From contig JBPJFY010000003.1 of the NCBI GenBank assembly GCA_051208045.1, forward strand, positions 186,001 through 250,000: 64,000 bases of DNA, in the 5' to 3' direction. This DNA comes from LZORAL124-50-18 sp051208045. Lineage in GTDB: Bacteria; Pseudomonadota; Gammaproteobacteria; Pseudomonadales; Oleiphilaceae. The notes beneath the pieces are model-generated. The model had not been told where the DNA came from, did no database searches, and saw only the letters and a program-made list of their open reading frames with translations. Of the stretch, positions 1 to 7,398 are shown piece after piece (the first letter of the stretch is position 1; the number at the start of each line of letters is the position of its first letter). Position numbers and translations under genes: made by a program.

Positions 1-149
1 TCGGCAGACATTTCAGCGTAGGAACGCAGCGCATTCACCTGAAACTCAGAAAGCTTTTGCCCGGATTCCCACATTGCCTGAGAAACTTTGGTCATTTTCT
101 CATACGCATCTGTGGCCTGTTGACTCATTGAATTGAACATACTCTCCAT
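1..149 (-). CDS. phasin family protein (N-terminal part, cut by window edge)
   Basis: Only the first 49 codons are inside the window; the gene runs off the left edge. The start at 149 is set by a strong AGGAGAG ribosome site a few bases upstream. The visible peptide begins MESMFNSMSQQATDAYEKM and continues as an amphipathic, Gln/Ala/Met-rich helix with no signal peptide. This is the usual look of phasin-family proteins, which coat polyhydroxyalkanoate granules in the cytoplasm. It could be another small helical protein, since only a third or so of a normal phasin is visible. A GC-rich hairpin (183..196, GGGGG-tttg-CCCCC) lies in its probable leader, between it and the MFS gene upstream. Confidence 0.6.
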   Translation of the reverse strand, partial: MESMFNSMSQQATDAYEKMTKVSQAMWESGQKLSEFQVNALRSYAEMSA

Positions 150-241
150 ACATTTCTCTCCTATTGTTGTCATTGTAATTATGGGGGTTTGCCCCCTACT
201 TAGATTATTATAAATTTCGTCTGTGACAACTTAGACGCCGA

Positions 242-1447
242 TCAAAATTTTATCTGGTTTTTTGGGGAAAAGGCCAGATAGGCCACGATCCACGCCACTA
301 CCCCTACCCCGCCTGAAACCATGAAGAGCGCTCCCAAACTCATCACCTCGGCCAGATAGCCACACACTAACGCACCCAGTGCGCCACCTGCACCAAAGCT
401 CGCTGCACTGTATAGCGCCTGCCCCTGCCCTTCATGCTCCCCAAAGAAAGTTTCATGCACAAACTTGATCGCAATCGCATGCATTAAACCGAAAGACGCT
501 GCATGTCCGAGCTGTACAAGCACCAGGACACTCAGGGAGCCGCCTGCATAGGTCGTCACCACCCACCGAAGGGTGGTGACCGCCAGAGCAAAAAGCATCA
601 GTGAGCGCAGGCTGTAACGCTCCAGTAAGCGATGCATGAAAACAAACAACACCACTTCTGCGAGGACGCCTTCGGCCCACAAGAGTCCAATCACACTCTT
701 TGAATAGCCGTACTGCTCCAGAAACAGACTAAAAAACGTGTAGTACGCCCCATGTGACACTTGCAACATCAAACTGATGACAAAAAATGCGACCACAGTT
801 TTTTGCCGAAGAATATCCACTAAGCCTGCAAATGAATGCGGCTGTTCACTTTTCGGCTCAACCAGTGGAACCAGTGAGCTCAACCACATGGCCAATAAAA
901 TCAGAAACAAACAGAGCGGTAAATGAGCAATTGGTAGATAGTCAAACAGCGCACCCAGAAGAAACACCGCTACAATAAAGCCAATTGATCCCCAGAGCCG
1001 AACCTGGCTGTAACGATCTTTATGCGGAGCCAGATTGTGCAGCGTAATGACCTCAAACTGGGGGAGGATGGCATTCCAGAAAAAACTGAAGAAGACCATC
1101 GCAAATGCATACCACCAGAAGCCTTTTTCAAGAAAAAACAAGAGAAAACTGGCGCTGCTTAAAAACGCGCCCCAACGCACCAAGGTAAGCCGGCATCGCC
1201 ATCGATCACCCAACCAACTCCACAAATTAGGTGCCAACAGCTTGGTGATCATGAGGATGGACATGAGCTGTCCAATTTCAAGATGGGTAAACCCCTCAGA
1301 GTCCAGGAAGAGGCTCCAATAAGGGGCCAGTCCGCCGAGGAGCGCAAAAAACCAAAAATAAAAGTTCGACAGGTAAAAGTATTTTTTCACGGGCGAACCA
1401 GGCGCCTTCGCCGCGGTCAGGGATGATCCAGGCATTAGCGCTACCAT
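242..1447 (-). CDS. MFS transporter (MFS_1-like / HcaT-type)
   Basis: A 401-residue inner-membrane protein with about 12 hydrophobic segments, the usual size for a major facilitator. The first helix region carries an aromatic-rich stretch (YFYLSNFYFWFF) and a GDRW loop follows helix 2-3, as in the MFS_1-like group that includes the phenylpropionate permease HcaT and nucleoside permeases. The substrate cannot be read from sequence. The ATG at 1447 adds about 20 polar residues before the first helix; an internal GTG before KKYFYL (about residue 20) is an alternative start. It follows aroC by only 19 bases on the same strand and may be cotranscribed with prmB-aroC, an order also found in pseudomonads. 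No aromatic-pathway role is implied by position alone. Confidence 0.85.
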   Translation of the reverse strand: MVALMPGSSLTAAKAPGSPVKKYFYLSNFYFWFFALLGGLAPYWSLFLDSEGFTHLEIGQLMSILMITKLLAPNLWSWLGDRWRCRLTLVRWGAFLSSASFLLFFLEKGFWWYAFAMVFFSFFWNAILPQFEVITLHNLAPHKDRYSQVRLWGSIGFIVAVFLLGALFDYLPIAHLPLCLFLILLAMWLSSLVPLVEPKSEQPHSFAGLVDILRQKTVVAFFVISLMLQVSHGAYYTFFSLFLEQYGYSKSVIGLLWAEGVLAEVVLFVFMHRLLERYSLRSLMLFALAVTTLRWVVTTYAGGSLSVLVLVQLGHAASFGLMHAIAIKFVHETFFGEHEGQGQALYSAASFGAGGALGALVCGYLAEVMSLGALFMVSGGVGVVAWIVAYLAFSPKNQIKF

Positions 1448-1466
1448 GCGCTTATGCGAATTGTAT

Positions 1467-2567
1467 TTATTGACCGGTAATTACAGGGGTTTCGCATACG
1501 ACACCCTGATTCTGTCCCCGATGTCGAAGAAAATGGTCCATCAGTGTGATCGCCATCATTGCTTCAGCAATGGGTGTGGCTCGAATACCCACACAGGGGT
1601 CGTGCCGGCCGTGAGTCACCACTTCAATGGGGTTCCCGTGCACGTCAATGCTTTTTCCGGGCAGGCGGAGACTGGAAGTCGGTTTAAGTGCGATGCGTGC
1701 AACGATCTCCTGACCCGTTGAAATCCCCCCCAGGATGCCGCCTGCGTTGTTCGAGAGGAACCCTTCCGGCGTCATTTCATCCCGATGCTCTGTGCCTTTT
1801 CGATTGACAACGGCAAACCCTTCTCCGATCTCTACACCTTTCACAGCGTTGATACTCATCAGACTGTGAGCGAGTTCAGCGTCCAGACGGTCAAAAATCG
1901 GCTCACCCAAACCGGGCGGCACACCTTTCGCGACGACAGTTACTTCTGCTCCAATGGAGTTACCTTCCTTCCGGAGCTCATCCATGTAGGTTTCCAGCTC
2001 AGCCAATTTACCCGGATCAGGGCAGAAAAACGCATTGTTATACACTTCACTCCAATCAAAGCCCGCGTCATCCGTCACAATCGGCCCCAACCGGGACAGA
2101 TAGCCCTGGATTTCGATGCCCACGGTCGCTCTGAGGTATTTTTTGGCGATCGCTCCCGCTGCCACGCGCATTGCGGTTTCTCGCGCCGAGGAACGCCCCC
2201 CGCCGCGATAGTCCCGAAATCCATATTTCTGGTTATAGGCATAGTCTGCGTGCGCCGGACGAAACTGATCCTTGATGTTGGAATAGTCCTTGGATCGCTG
2301 ATCGGTATTTTCGATAACCAGCCCAATCGGCGTTCCGGTCGTTTTTCCTTCAAACACGCCAGACAGTATTTTTACCTGGTCTGGCTCGCGACGCTGCGTG
2401 GTATGTCGCGAAGTCCCCGGCTTTCGCCGGTCCAGGTCATCCTGCAGATCAGACTCCTGCAGGGACAATCCCGGAGGGCAACCATCCACAATGGCACCGA
2501 GAGCCAAACCATGACTTTCACCAAACGTGGTGACGGTGAATAACTTACCGATTGAGTTTCCTGACAT
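1467..2567 (-). CDS. aroC: chorismate synthase
   Basis: Cytoplasmic enzyme that converts 5-enolpyruvylshikimate-3-phosphate to chorismate with reduced FMN, the last common step of aromatic amino acid synthesis. The 366-residue length matches bacterial AroC. The N-terminal GESHG signature (residues 16-20), the RPAHADYAY segment and the GGGRSSARETA flavin/substrate motif near residue 125 are all intact, as is the C-terminal RHDPCVGIRATPI segment. It lies 109 bases downstream of prmB on the same strand. A long open frame on the opposite strand inside it is a shadow of this highly constrained gene. Confidence 0.98.
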   Translation of the reverse strand: MSGNSIGKLFTVTTFGESHGLALGAIVDGCPPGLSLQESDLQDDLDRRKPGTSRHTTQRREPDQVKILSGVFEGKTTGTPIGLVIENTDQRSKDYSNIKDQFRPAHADYAYNQKYGFRDYRGGGRSSARETAMRVAAGAIAKKYLRATVGIEIQGYLSRLGPIVTDDAGFDWSEVYNNAFFCPDPGKLAELETYMDELRKEGNSIGAEVTVVAKGVPPGLGEPIFDRLDAELAHSLMSINAVKGVEIGEGFAVVNRKGTEHRDEMTPEGFLSNNAGGILGGISTGQEIVARIALKPTSSLRLPGKSIDVHGNPIEVVTHGRHDPCVGIRATPIAEAMMAITLMDHFLRHRGQNQGVVCETPVITGQ

Positions 2568-2675
2568 AACAATCCATTCACTATTTCTGGGCCCGGCGAC
2601 CCCACTGCGTGGTGGCCAGACATAAAACTGAGCGACGTATTATACACGTTGCCAAAGGAGAGCGGGAAGACTGAG

Positions 2676-3671
2676 CTAACTCGCACCCCGATCAAAATCC
2701 GATTGGTACTGATCAATCTCATCTGCCGTCAGCAAGAAAACACCGCCACCACCGCGCTCAAACTCGATCCAGGTGAAGGGTACATTCGGGTACTCTTCTT
2801 CCAGCGCCTGCCAGCTGTTGCCCACTTCCACCACAAGCACGCCCCCATCATTGAGGAAATGACGTGCCTGTTTGAGAATGCGACGGGCAATGTCCAGTCC
2901 GTCAGCACCGGCAGCCAGCCCCAGTACCGGTTCTTTGGTGAACTCTTCCGGCATGGTATCCAGATCCGACTGATCTACATACGGCGGATTTGACAGAATC
3001 AGATCATACTTTCCTGTCACGCGTTCGAACAGATTGCTTTCGATCGCCGTCACACGTGATTGCAAATTGTGTCGCGCAATATTGGAGGTCGCCACCAGGA
3101 GCGCATCCCGGGAAATATCCACGATATCGACAGCCACGTGCTCATAGACCATTGCTGTTGCCAGGCCAATACATCCGCTGCCACAGCACAGATCCAGAAC
3201 GGTTTCTACCTGCGTCATGTCTGCCCACGGGGAGAACCCGTTCTCGATCATTTCCGCAATGGGTGAACGCGGGATCAGTACGCGCTCGTCCACAAAGAAA
3301 GGAATGCCTAAAAACCAGGCTTCTCCTAACAGATAGGCATTGGGAACTCGATGATCAATACGCTGTTGAATCCGCTCCCAAAGCAGCCTCCGCTCCTCCA
3401 CCGTCAGCACCGCATGCAAAAGCTGAGGGTTCACTTCATCCGTGAGATGGACGCTGTGAAGTACCAAATGGACCGCTTCATCCCAGGAATTATCGTTTCC
3501 ATGACCATAAAACACGTCGGACTCATTCAGTCGCGAAAAGCAAAAACGCACATAATCAATGACCGTCGTCAGTTCCTCAGTGAGCGTTCTTGCATCAAAC
3601 CGTTCAGCAAGGGTTTTTCCTGGTGCAGCATTACCAGGCGGGCATTCCGTGTTGTCATGCTGGTTATTCAA
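2676..3671 (-). CDS. prmB: ribosomal protein L3 glutamine methyltransferase
   Basis: SAM-dependent methyltransferase that N5-methylates a glutamine of ribosomal protein L3. The N-terminal 130 residues are helical and the Rossmann domain follows, with the glycine-rich SAM loop (DLCCGSGCIGLA) and the family-defining NPPY motif (ILSNPPYV) that holds the target glutamine. It is 331 residues, slightly long for PrmB. The reading frame opens with a TTG at 3671 preceded by AGAGAG about six bases upstream. No in-frame ATG exists before the conserved region, so a TTG or nearby GTG start is likely. PrmB rather than PrmC is chosen from the aroC neighbourhood and the N-terminal helical domain. Confidence 0.93.
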   Translation of the reverse strand: MNNQHDNTECPPGNAAPGKTLAERFDARTLTEELTTVIDYVRFCFSRLNESDVFYGHGNDNSWDEAVHLVLHSVHLTDEVNPQLLHAVLTVEERRLLWERIQQRIDHRVPNAYLLGEAWFLGIPFFVDERVLIPRSPIAEMIENGFSPWADMTQVETVLDLCCGSGCIGLATAMVYEHVAVDIVDISRDALLVATSNIARHNLQSRVTAIESNLFERVTGKYDLILSNPPYVDQSDLDTMPEEFTKEPVLGLAAGADGLDIARRILKQARHFLNDGGVLVVEVGNSWQALEEEYPNVPFTWIEFERGGGGVFLLTADEIDQYQSDFDRGAS

Positions 3672-3725
3672 AGGTGGCTCTCTTTAATTTTTTCAGGTGG
3701 GTAGCGGCTCAAAAAAGGCCGAGCT

Positions 3726-4655
3726 TTATTCTGTCGCCGCGAATTCGATAATCAGCTGACTGCTCCCGGCCTGATAGGTTCTCGGAAAAACACCCAGAGG
3801 AAGCATTTTGATGCTGGCAGGAGCAATTCCTTTGGCCAACAACCAGCGTCGCGTCGTTTCAACGATATCCGTACATTCAGCCATTGCCTGTGGTGCAGTC
3901 ACGCCCTCCGCTTCCAAACGACACAAAATCCAGAGTTCATGATTAGGAAATCGCGACAGTTTGGCGTCAATCTGACGGTGCAACGAATCGGTGAGAATGT
4001 CCAGCTCCTTACTTCGGTCAAAGGCGACCGTCATCACCAAATCAGACGATTTGGTTTTTTTCGCGAAAAATCGATCAAACTTTGTCGGTACCTGGGCGAG
4101 CTTCATCATCTCTGTGTAGGCATAAACCCGGCCATTTCCCCTTTTGATCGTATAGAGCACGACCATATACGGCGCATCATCCAGAGTCAGCGCAGATACC
4201 GAATAAAATTGTTCGCGATCTTTGCCATAGAGTTTGGACTGGCCGAATATTCGATTTGCCCACACGTTACTTTCGCCGCAATCCCGGCTCTCGCAGGAGA
4301 ATACCACCTGCCCGCCTGCCCCCTCGATTTCCTGTTGTAAAGCCTGATACACCTGCTGACTGTCATGCCCTTCTGAAATCCACTGAAGTTGGGACTCACC
4401 TTGCACTTCCACTCGAACAGAGTTATCCATGCGCAATGCATTGTTGACCCACTTCACCTGACTTGCCACGATCAAATGATCTCTGACATCGAATGAGCGC
4501 GTGTCCTGAATCTGACCGAAGGGTGACTGCAACCGGGAAGCCAGCTCCGACCGTTCACTGGCCATCCCACTGGTCATGCCTGTGATTAGCCCCAAAAACA
4601 AGGCACAGGAGCAGGAGAGAAATCGAGCGAACGTTTTATAGCGGTTATTTATCAT
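3726..4655 (-). CDS. exported protein, DUF4892-like
   Basis: A predicted periplasmic or outer-membrane-associated protein. A signal peptide (FLSCSCALFLGLITG ... GMASE, residues about 10-35 of this model) precedes a mature region of about 275 residues. The central part (FGQSKLYGKDREQFY, then VVLYTIKRGNGRVYAY) resembles DUF4892 proteins of pseudomonads; the assignment is from memory. The C-terminal 100 residues look like an alpha/beta fold reminiscent of OmpA-type domains but lack a clear peptidoglycan-binding motif. The start at 4655 puts a normal n-region before the hydrophobic core. An upstream ATG at 4706 would overlap the preceding gene by 20 bases; neither has a convincing ribosome site. 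Function unknown. Confidence 0.7.
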   Translation of the reverse strand: MINNRYKTFARFLSCSCALFLGLITGMTSGMASERSELASRLQSPFGQIQDTRSFDVRDHLIVASQVKWVNNALRMDNSVRVEVQGESQLQWISEGHDSQQVYQALQQEIEGAGGQVVFSCESRDCGESNVWANRIFGQSKLYGKDREQFYSVSALTLDDAPYMVVLYTIKRGNGRVYAYTEMMKLAQVPTKFDRFFAKKTKSSDLVMTVAFDRSKELDILTDSLHRQIDAKLSRFPNHELWILCRLEAEGVTAPQAMAECTDIVETTRRWLLAKGIAPASIKMLPLGVFPRTYQAGSSQLIIEFAATE

Positions 4656-4686
4656 GAGTAAGTCGTTTACTTGGTTCGGGAGTAAG

Positions 4687-4992
4687 TTATTTTCGCTGCC
4701 CTTCATTGAACAACGAACTCAAGCCACCTTCAACTAATCCTGATCCCATCTTAACAAAGGATTGGGTCGTTTCCCTAAACGTATGTGCCGGTAATTCCCG
4801 TATGGAGTCTTTCATCCCCTTTTTTACTCCGCGCGCGATATTGGCTTCCATTTCACCGGCGATGCCTTTCAACTGCTCCACCTTGTGTGTTAGAGAAGGC
4901 TCAATGCGATGCTTGTACAGGATGAAAAGAAAAAAAGTGGTTAATACACTGCTCAATACCGCGGCAGCCAGAGCAACCAATACCAATGTCAT
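4687..4992 (-). CDS. small single-span membrane protein, unknown function
   Basis: 101 residues: one N-terminal membrane helix (residues 2-22), then a basic and amphipathic cytoplasmic-looking segment that includes VEQLKGIAGEMEANIARGVK and ends in a glycine-rich tail. The start at 4992 is chosen because GGAGG lies seven bases upstream; a longer frame from 5022 has no such site. It lies 54 bases after a DUF445 gene on the same strand and just before the DUF4892-like gene, so the three probably form one transcript. I do not recognise the family. Confidence 0.7.
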   Translation of the reverse strand: MTLVLVALAAAVLSSVLTTFFLFILYKHRIEPSLTHKVEQLKGIAGEMEANIARGVKKGMKDSIRELPAHTFRETTQSFVKMGSGLVEGGLSSLFNEGQRK

Positions 4993-5046
4993 TATGCTTC
5001 CTCCGTTTTCTACCATCAGCAATCCCAGGGCGAGCCTAATTACTGA

Positions 5047-6270
5047 CTAAAAAAACATCGCCCACTGAAGCAAGCCTGCCACCGCACCGATGCACCCACC
5101 TATAAACATTAGCTGCCATTCTTCTTCCTGAAAAGCCGGGCGAAGCACATCCTGAAACTCTACCGGCCGCAATGCAGACATGCGTCGCTCAATTTCGGCT
5201 GCGACAATCGGTGCTCGGTCCTTGTTGAACTCCGGATCATGAAAGGGTGCTACCGATACGGAAATCGCCTTCTCGTGCAGTGCACGCTTAAGATCCGCAT
5301 AGCCGTGCGCACCCACCGTTAACTGCGCAATCAGCTTAATGATTCCTGACTGATCCAGGGCAGGACGAATATTTTTTTGGATGATGGCGCGTGTACGCCC
5401 CCCATGGCGACCATAAATCATATGCCACGCCACTTTTTCGACGGTAATCAATTCTTCTGCGATGATTTGGCTCCATACAGCGGACACCTCGGCCTGGCGC
5501 TTCAGAAAGAGCCCCTGAAGGCGGTAGCCAAACAAATTGCGAGGATTTACCGGTCGGAAAATCAAATTGATCGCAATCCAGTTGGTAACCCAGCCAATAA
5601 AAAAGCCGGCACCCAGCAGCGTCCAGAACGAGGGATTGGCAGCCCACAGAGGCATCACCAGCAATCCCATCAAAAATCCAAGCACCAGACCACTCTTGAT
5701 GATGAATTTGAACTCTTTGTCACCAGCTTCCTGAAAGATACGCACCATCAAATCAGGGTGCTCTTTCAATTCCGACACTAACAATTCCTTCAGGTCAACC
5801 AACTCCCCGAGCTCGTCACCAAATTCCGCCACCAACGCCTCAACACGGCTTGGGAGCTGCCGGCGCGCCCATTCATAGACGCGCTCTTTGAGTGCATGAG
5901 GCAAGTTGTCCCAGAGGATGTCATGATGGTCGTACATGATCTCATCAATGTACTCCTCTACCCTGGGAATGGTTTGACGCAAAATCTGCTGGGTGATTTT
6001 TTCTGGCTCCAGCTTCATAAACACATCATGCATATCGCCAAAACGATCGACTGTACGGTCGACGGAAATAACCGCCATTTTTTCAGAGTTTTTGGGGATG
6101 ACGCCTTGCCAGCAAAAGATTCGCCCCACCCCCAGACGTTCCAATGGGTAGAAAGTAAGCTGAACCGCCAGCCAGTTCGTGGCCCAACCCAGTAAAGCCG
6201 CGATGACGGGAAAGCTGGCAATTTGAAGAAAGGTCAGTGTGCCGATCCATTCTGGAAGAAAAGTTTCCAT
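5047..6270 (-). CDS. DUF445 family membrane protein (YheB-like)
   Basis: 407 residues with a hydrophobic N-terminal helix (residues 12-32, containing AALLGWATNWLAVQL), two central helices (about 190-232, with GWVTNWIAINL) and a C-terminal helix (about 388-406). The duplicated G-W-x-T-N-W-x-A motif, once in each half, is typical of DUF445 proteins, found in proteobacteria and firmicutes (YheB in Bacillus). Between the helices are long amphipathic segments. The molecular function is not established. A small single-span protein follows directly and may be a partner. Confidence 0.85.
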   Translation of the reverse strand: METFLPEWIGTLTFLQIASFPVIAALLGWATNWLAVQLTFYPLERLGVGRIFCWQGVIPKNSEKMAVISVDRTVDRFGDMHDVFMKLEPEKITQQILRQTIPRVEEYIDEIMYDHHDILWDNLPHALKERVYEWARRQLPSRVEALVAEFGDELGELVDLKELLVSELKEHPDLMVRIFQEAGDKEFKFIIKSGLVLGFLMGLLVMPLWAANPSFWTLLGAGFFIGWVTNWIAINLIFRPVNPRNLFGYRLQGLFLKRQAEVSAVWSQIIAEELITVEKVAWHMIYGRHGGRTRAIIQKNIRPALDQSGIIKLIAQLTVGAHGYADLKRALHEKAISVSVAPFHDPEFNKDRAPIVAAEIERRMSALRPVEFQDVLRPAFQEEEWQLMFIGGCIGAVAGLLQWAMFF

Positions 6271-6396
6271 AGTCGATTCTTTGAGGGTATCCGTTCAAAC
6301 CAACGTAAAAGAAGCAAGGCATTGCTGAAAGGCAGCCTGCGAGATCGGGGCCAAGAAATAGCTAAAAAAAGAAGTTGAGTCAACAAATTCTGGAAC

Positions 6397-6419
6397 GGAT
6401 GTCACAAAACGTGACATCC
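6397..6419. repeat. perfect 9-bp inverted repeat in the DUF445-nfuA gap
   Basis: GGATGTCAC, a five-base AAAAC spacer, then GTGACATCC: a perfect dyad between the nfuA 3' repeat array and the DUF445 start. There is no T-run on either side, so a classical intrinsic terminator is unlikely. It could be an operator for the DUF445 operon (about 125 bases upstream of its start) or a stabilising 3' stem for nfuA RNA. Confidence 0.5.
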
Positions 6420-6420
6420 T

Positions 6421-6567
6421 CGCGCTTCCAGATAGCACTGTTTACTACCAAATAGCACTGTTTACTACCAGATACCACTGTTTACTACCAGATACCACTG
6501 TTTATTATCTGATAACAGCGTTTACTGCCGGATAACAGGTTTACTGCCAGATAACAGCGTTTACTGA
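6421..6567. repeat. 20-bp tandem repeat array at the 3' end of nfuA
   Basis: About seven head-to-tail copies of a 20-bp unit, read on the plus strand as TTTACTACCAGATACCACTG with diverged versions (for example TTTACTGCCGGATAACAG). The two central copies (6461..6480, 6481..6500) are identical; outer copies drift and one is a base short. The array runs into the last codons of nfuA: its TATCAGTAA end (stop at 6561..6563) is the first unit read on the minus strand. It therefore looks like repeated duplication of the gene's own tail. Confidence 0.85.
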
Positions 6568-7139
6568 TAGTAGGCGTTGTCGGTGACCGTGTGATCGGTA
6601 ATGTCAGCGACGCCCTGAAGCTCTGGGATGTGTTCCAGCAGTTTCTTTTCCACCCCTTCCTTCAATGTCAGGCTCACCGCACTGCATCCCTGACAACCGC
6701 CGCCGAACCGAAGAATGGCGATGCCATCCTTGATTTCAACCAGGGTAACTTCGCCGCCGTGCGACGCCAGCCCCGGATTAATGTCGGTGGCTAAGATGTA
6801 GTTCACCTTCTCGGGCAAAGGCGAGTCAGGAGAGATATTGGGGACTTTTGCGTTGGGCGCTTTAATCGTCAACTGGCCGCCCATACGATCCTTATCATAA
6901 TCAACCACCGCTTCTTCCAGATAAGGCAGACTCAGCGCATCGAGATAAACCACCAGTGTTTCGTAGTTGATTTTCTCATCTTCGACTTGCACCTCATCAG
7001 GCCGACAATACGCCAGACAGGTTTCCGCATTGCGGGTTCCGGGCTGTGCGACAAACATGCGCACAGCCATCCCTTCAACGTCCTGCTTACTCAAAAGTCC
7101 GGCCAGATATTCCTGAGCAGATTCAGTCACTGTAACCAT
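6561..7139 (-). CDS. nfuA: Fe-S cluster carrier protein NfuA
   Basis: Carrier that binds a [4Fe-4S] cluster and hands it to apo-proteins under oxidative stress or iron shortage. The start at 7139 is chosen over a longer frame because AGGTGA lies upstream and the resulting 192 residues match NfuA. Residues 1-100 form the degenerate A-type scaffold domain (MVTVTESAQEYL...). The C-terminal Nfu domain carries the cluster-binding C-x2-C (GGGCQGCSAVS) at Cys149 and Cys152. The gene is divergent from metH. Its stop codon is embedded in a 20-bp tandem array. Confidence 0.95.
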   Translation of the reverse strand: MVTVTESAQEYLAGLLSKQDVEGMAVRMFVAQPGTRNAETCLAYCRPDEVQVEDEKINYETLVVYLDALSLPYLEEAVVDYDKDRMGGQLTIKAPNAKVPNISPDSPLPEKVNYILATDINPGLASHGGEVTLVEIKDGIAILRFGGGCQGCSAVSLTLKEGVEKKLLEHIPELQGVADITDHTVTDNAYYQ

Positions 7140-7191
7140 GGTCTCAATCACCTGTTTTAAATTTGACGCTATTCTACGAAATGTTTCCCTC

Positions 7192-7220
7192 ATTATAAAG
7201 CCTGAGTAAAATAGTCGGAA
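7192..7220 (-). promoter_or_regulatory. candidate sigma-70 promoter for nfuA
   Basis: On the minus strand a perfect TATAAT (-10, plus-strand 7192..7197) sits 17 bases from TTCCGA (-35, 7215..7220). The -35 is poor, so activation or an alternative upstream element would be needed. The start of transcription would fall near 7185, giving a leader of about 45 bases. Confidence 0.3.
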
Positions 7221-7398
7221 ACTAAATCTCTTGCCCGAGGTCAACATTTTGGTGCGTTTTTTTGTGTGTCGTTACACTACTGGATCGCAAAACCACGCAT
7301 GAATTGGAGCGAAACGCGGATAAATCTGATACCATCACCGCCTTTTCAGCCTCGACACCTTAGCCGTAATACCTTAGCAGTAGTTTCAACCGGAATTT

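Noticed and set aside
1785..2543. 252-codon plus-strand frame opposite aroC
   Set aside because: Fully antisense to the highly conserved aroC; no recognisable protein features or ribosome site.
6421..6567. 20-bp repeats as a CRISPR array
   Set aside because: Units are head-to-tail with no spacers and no cas genes nearby.
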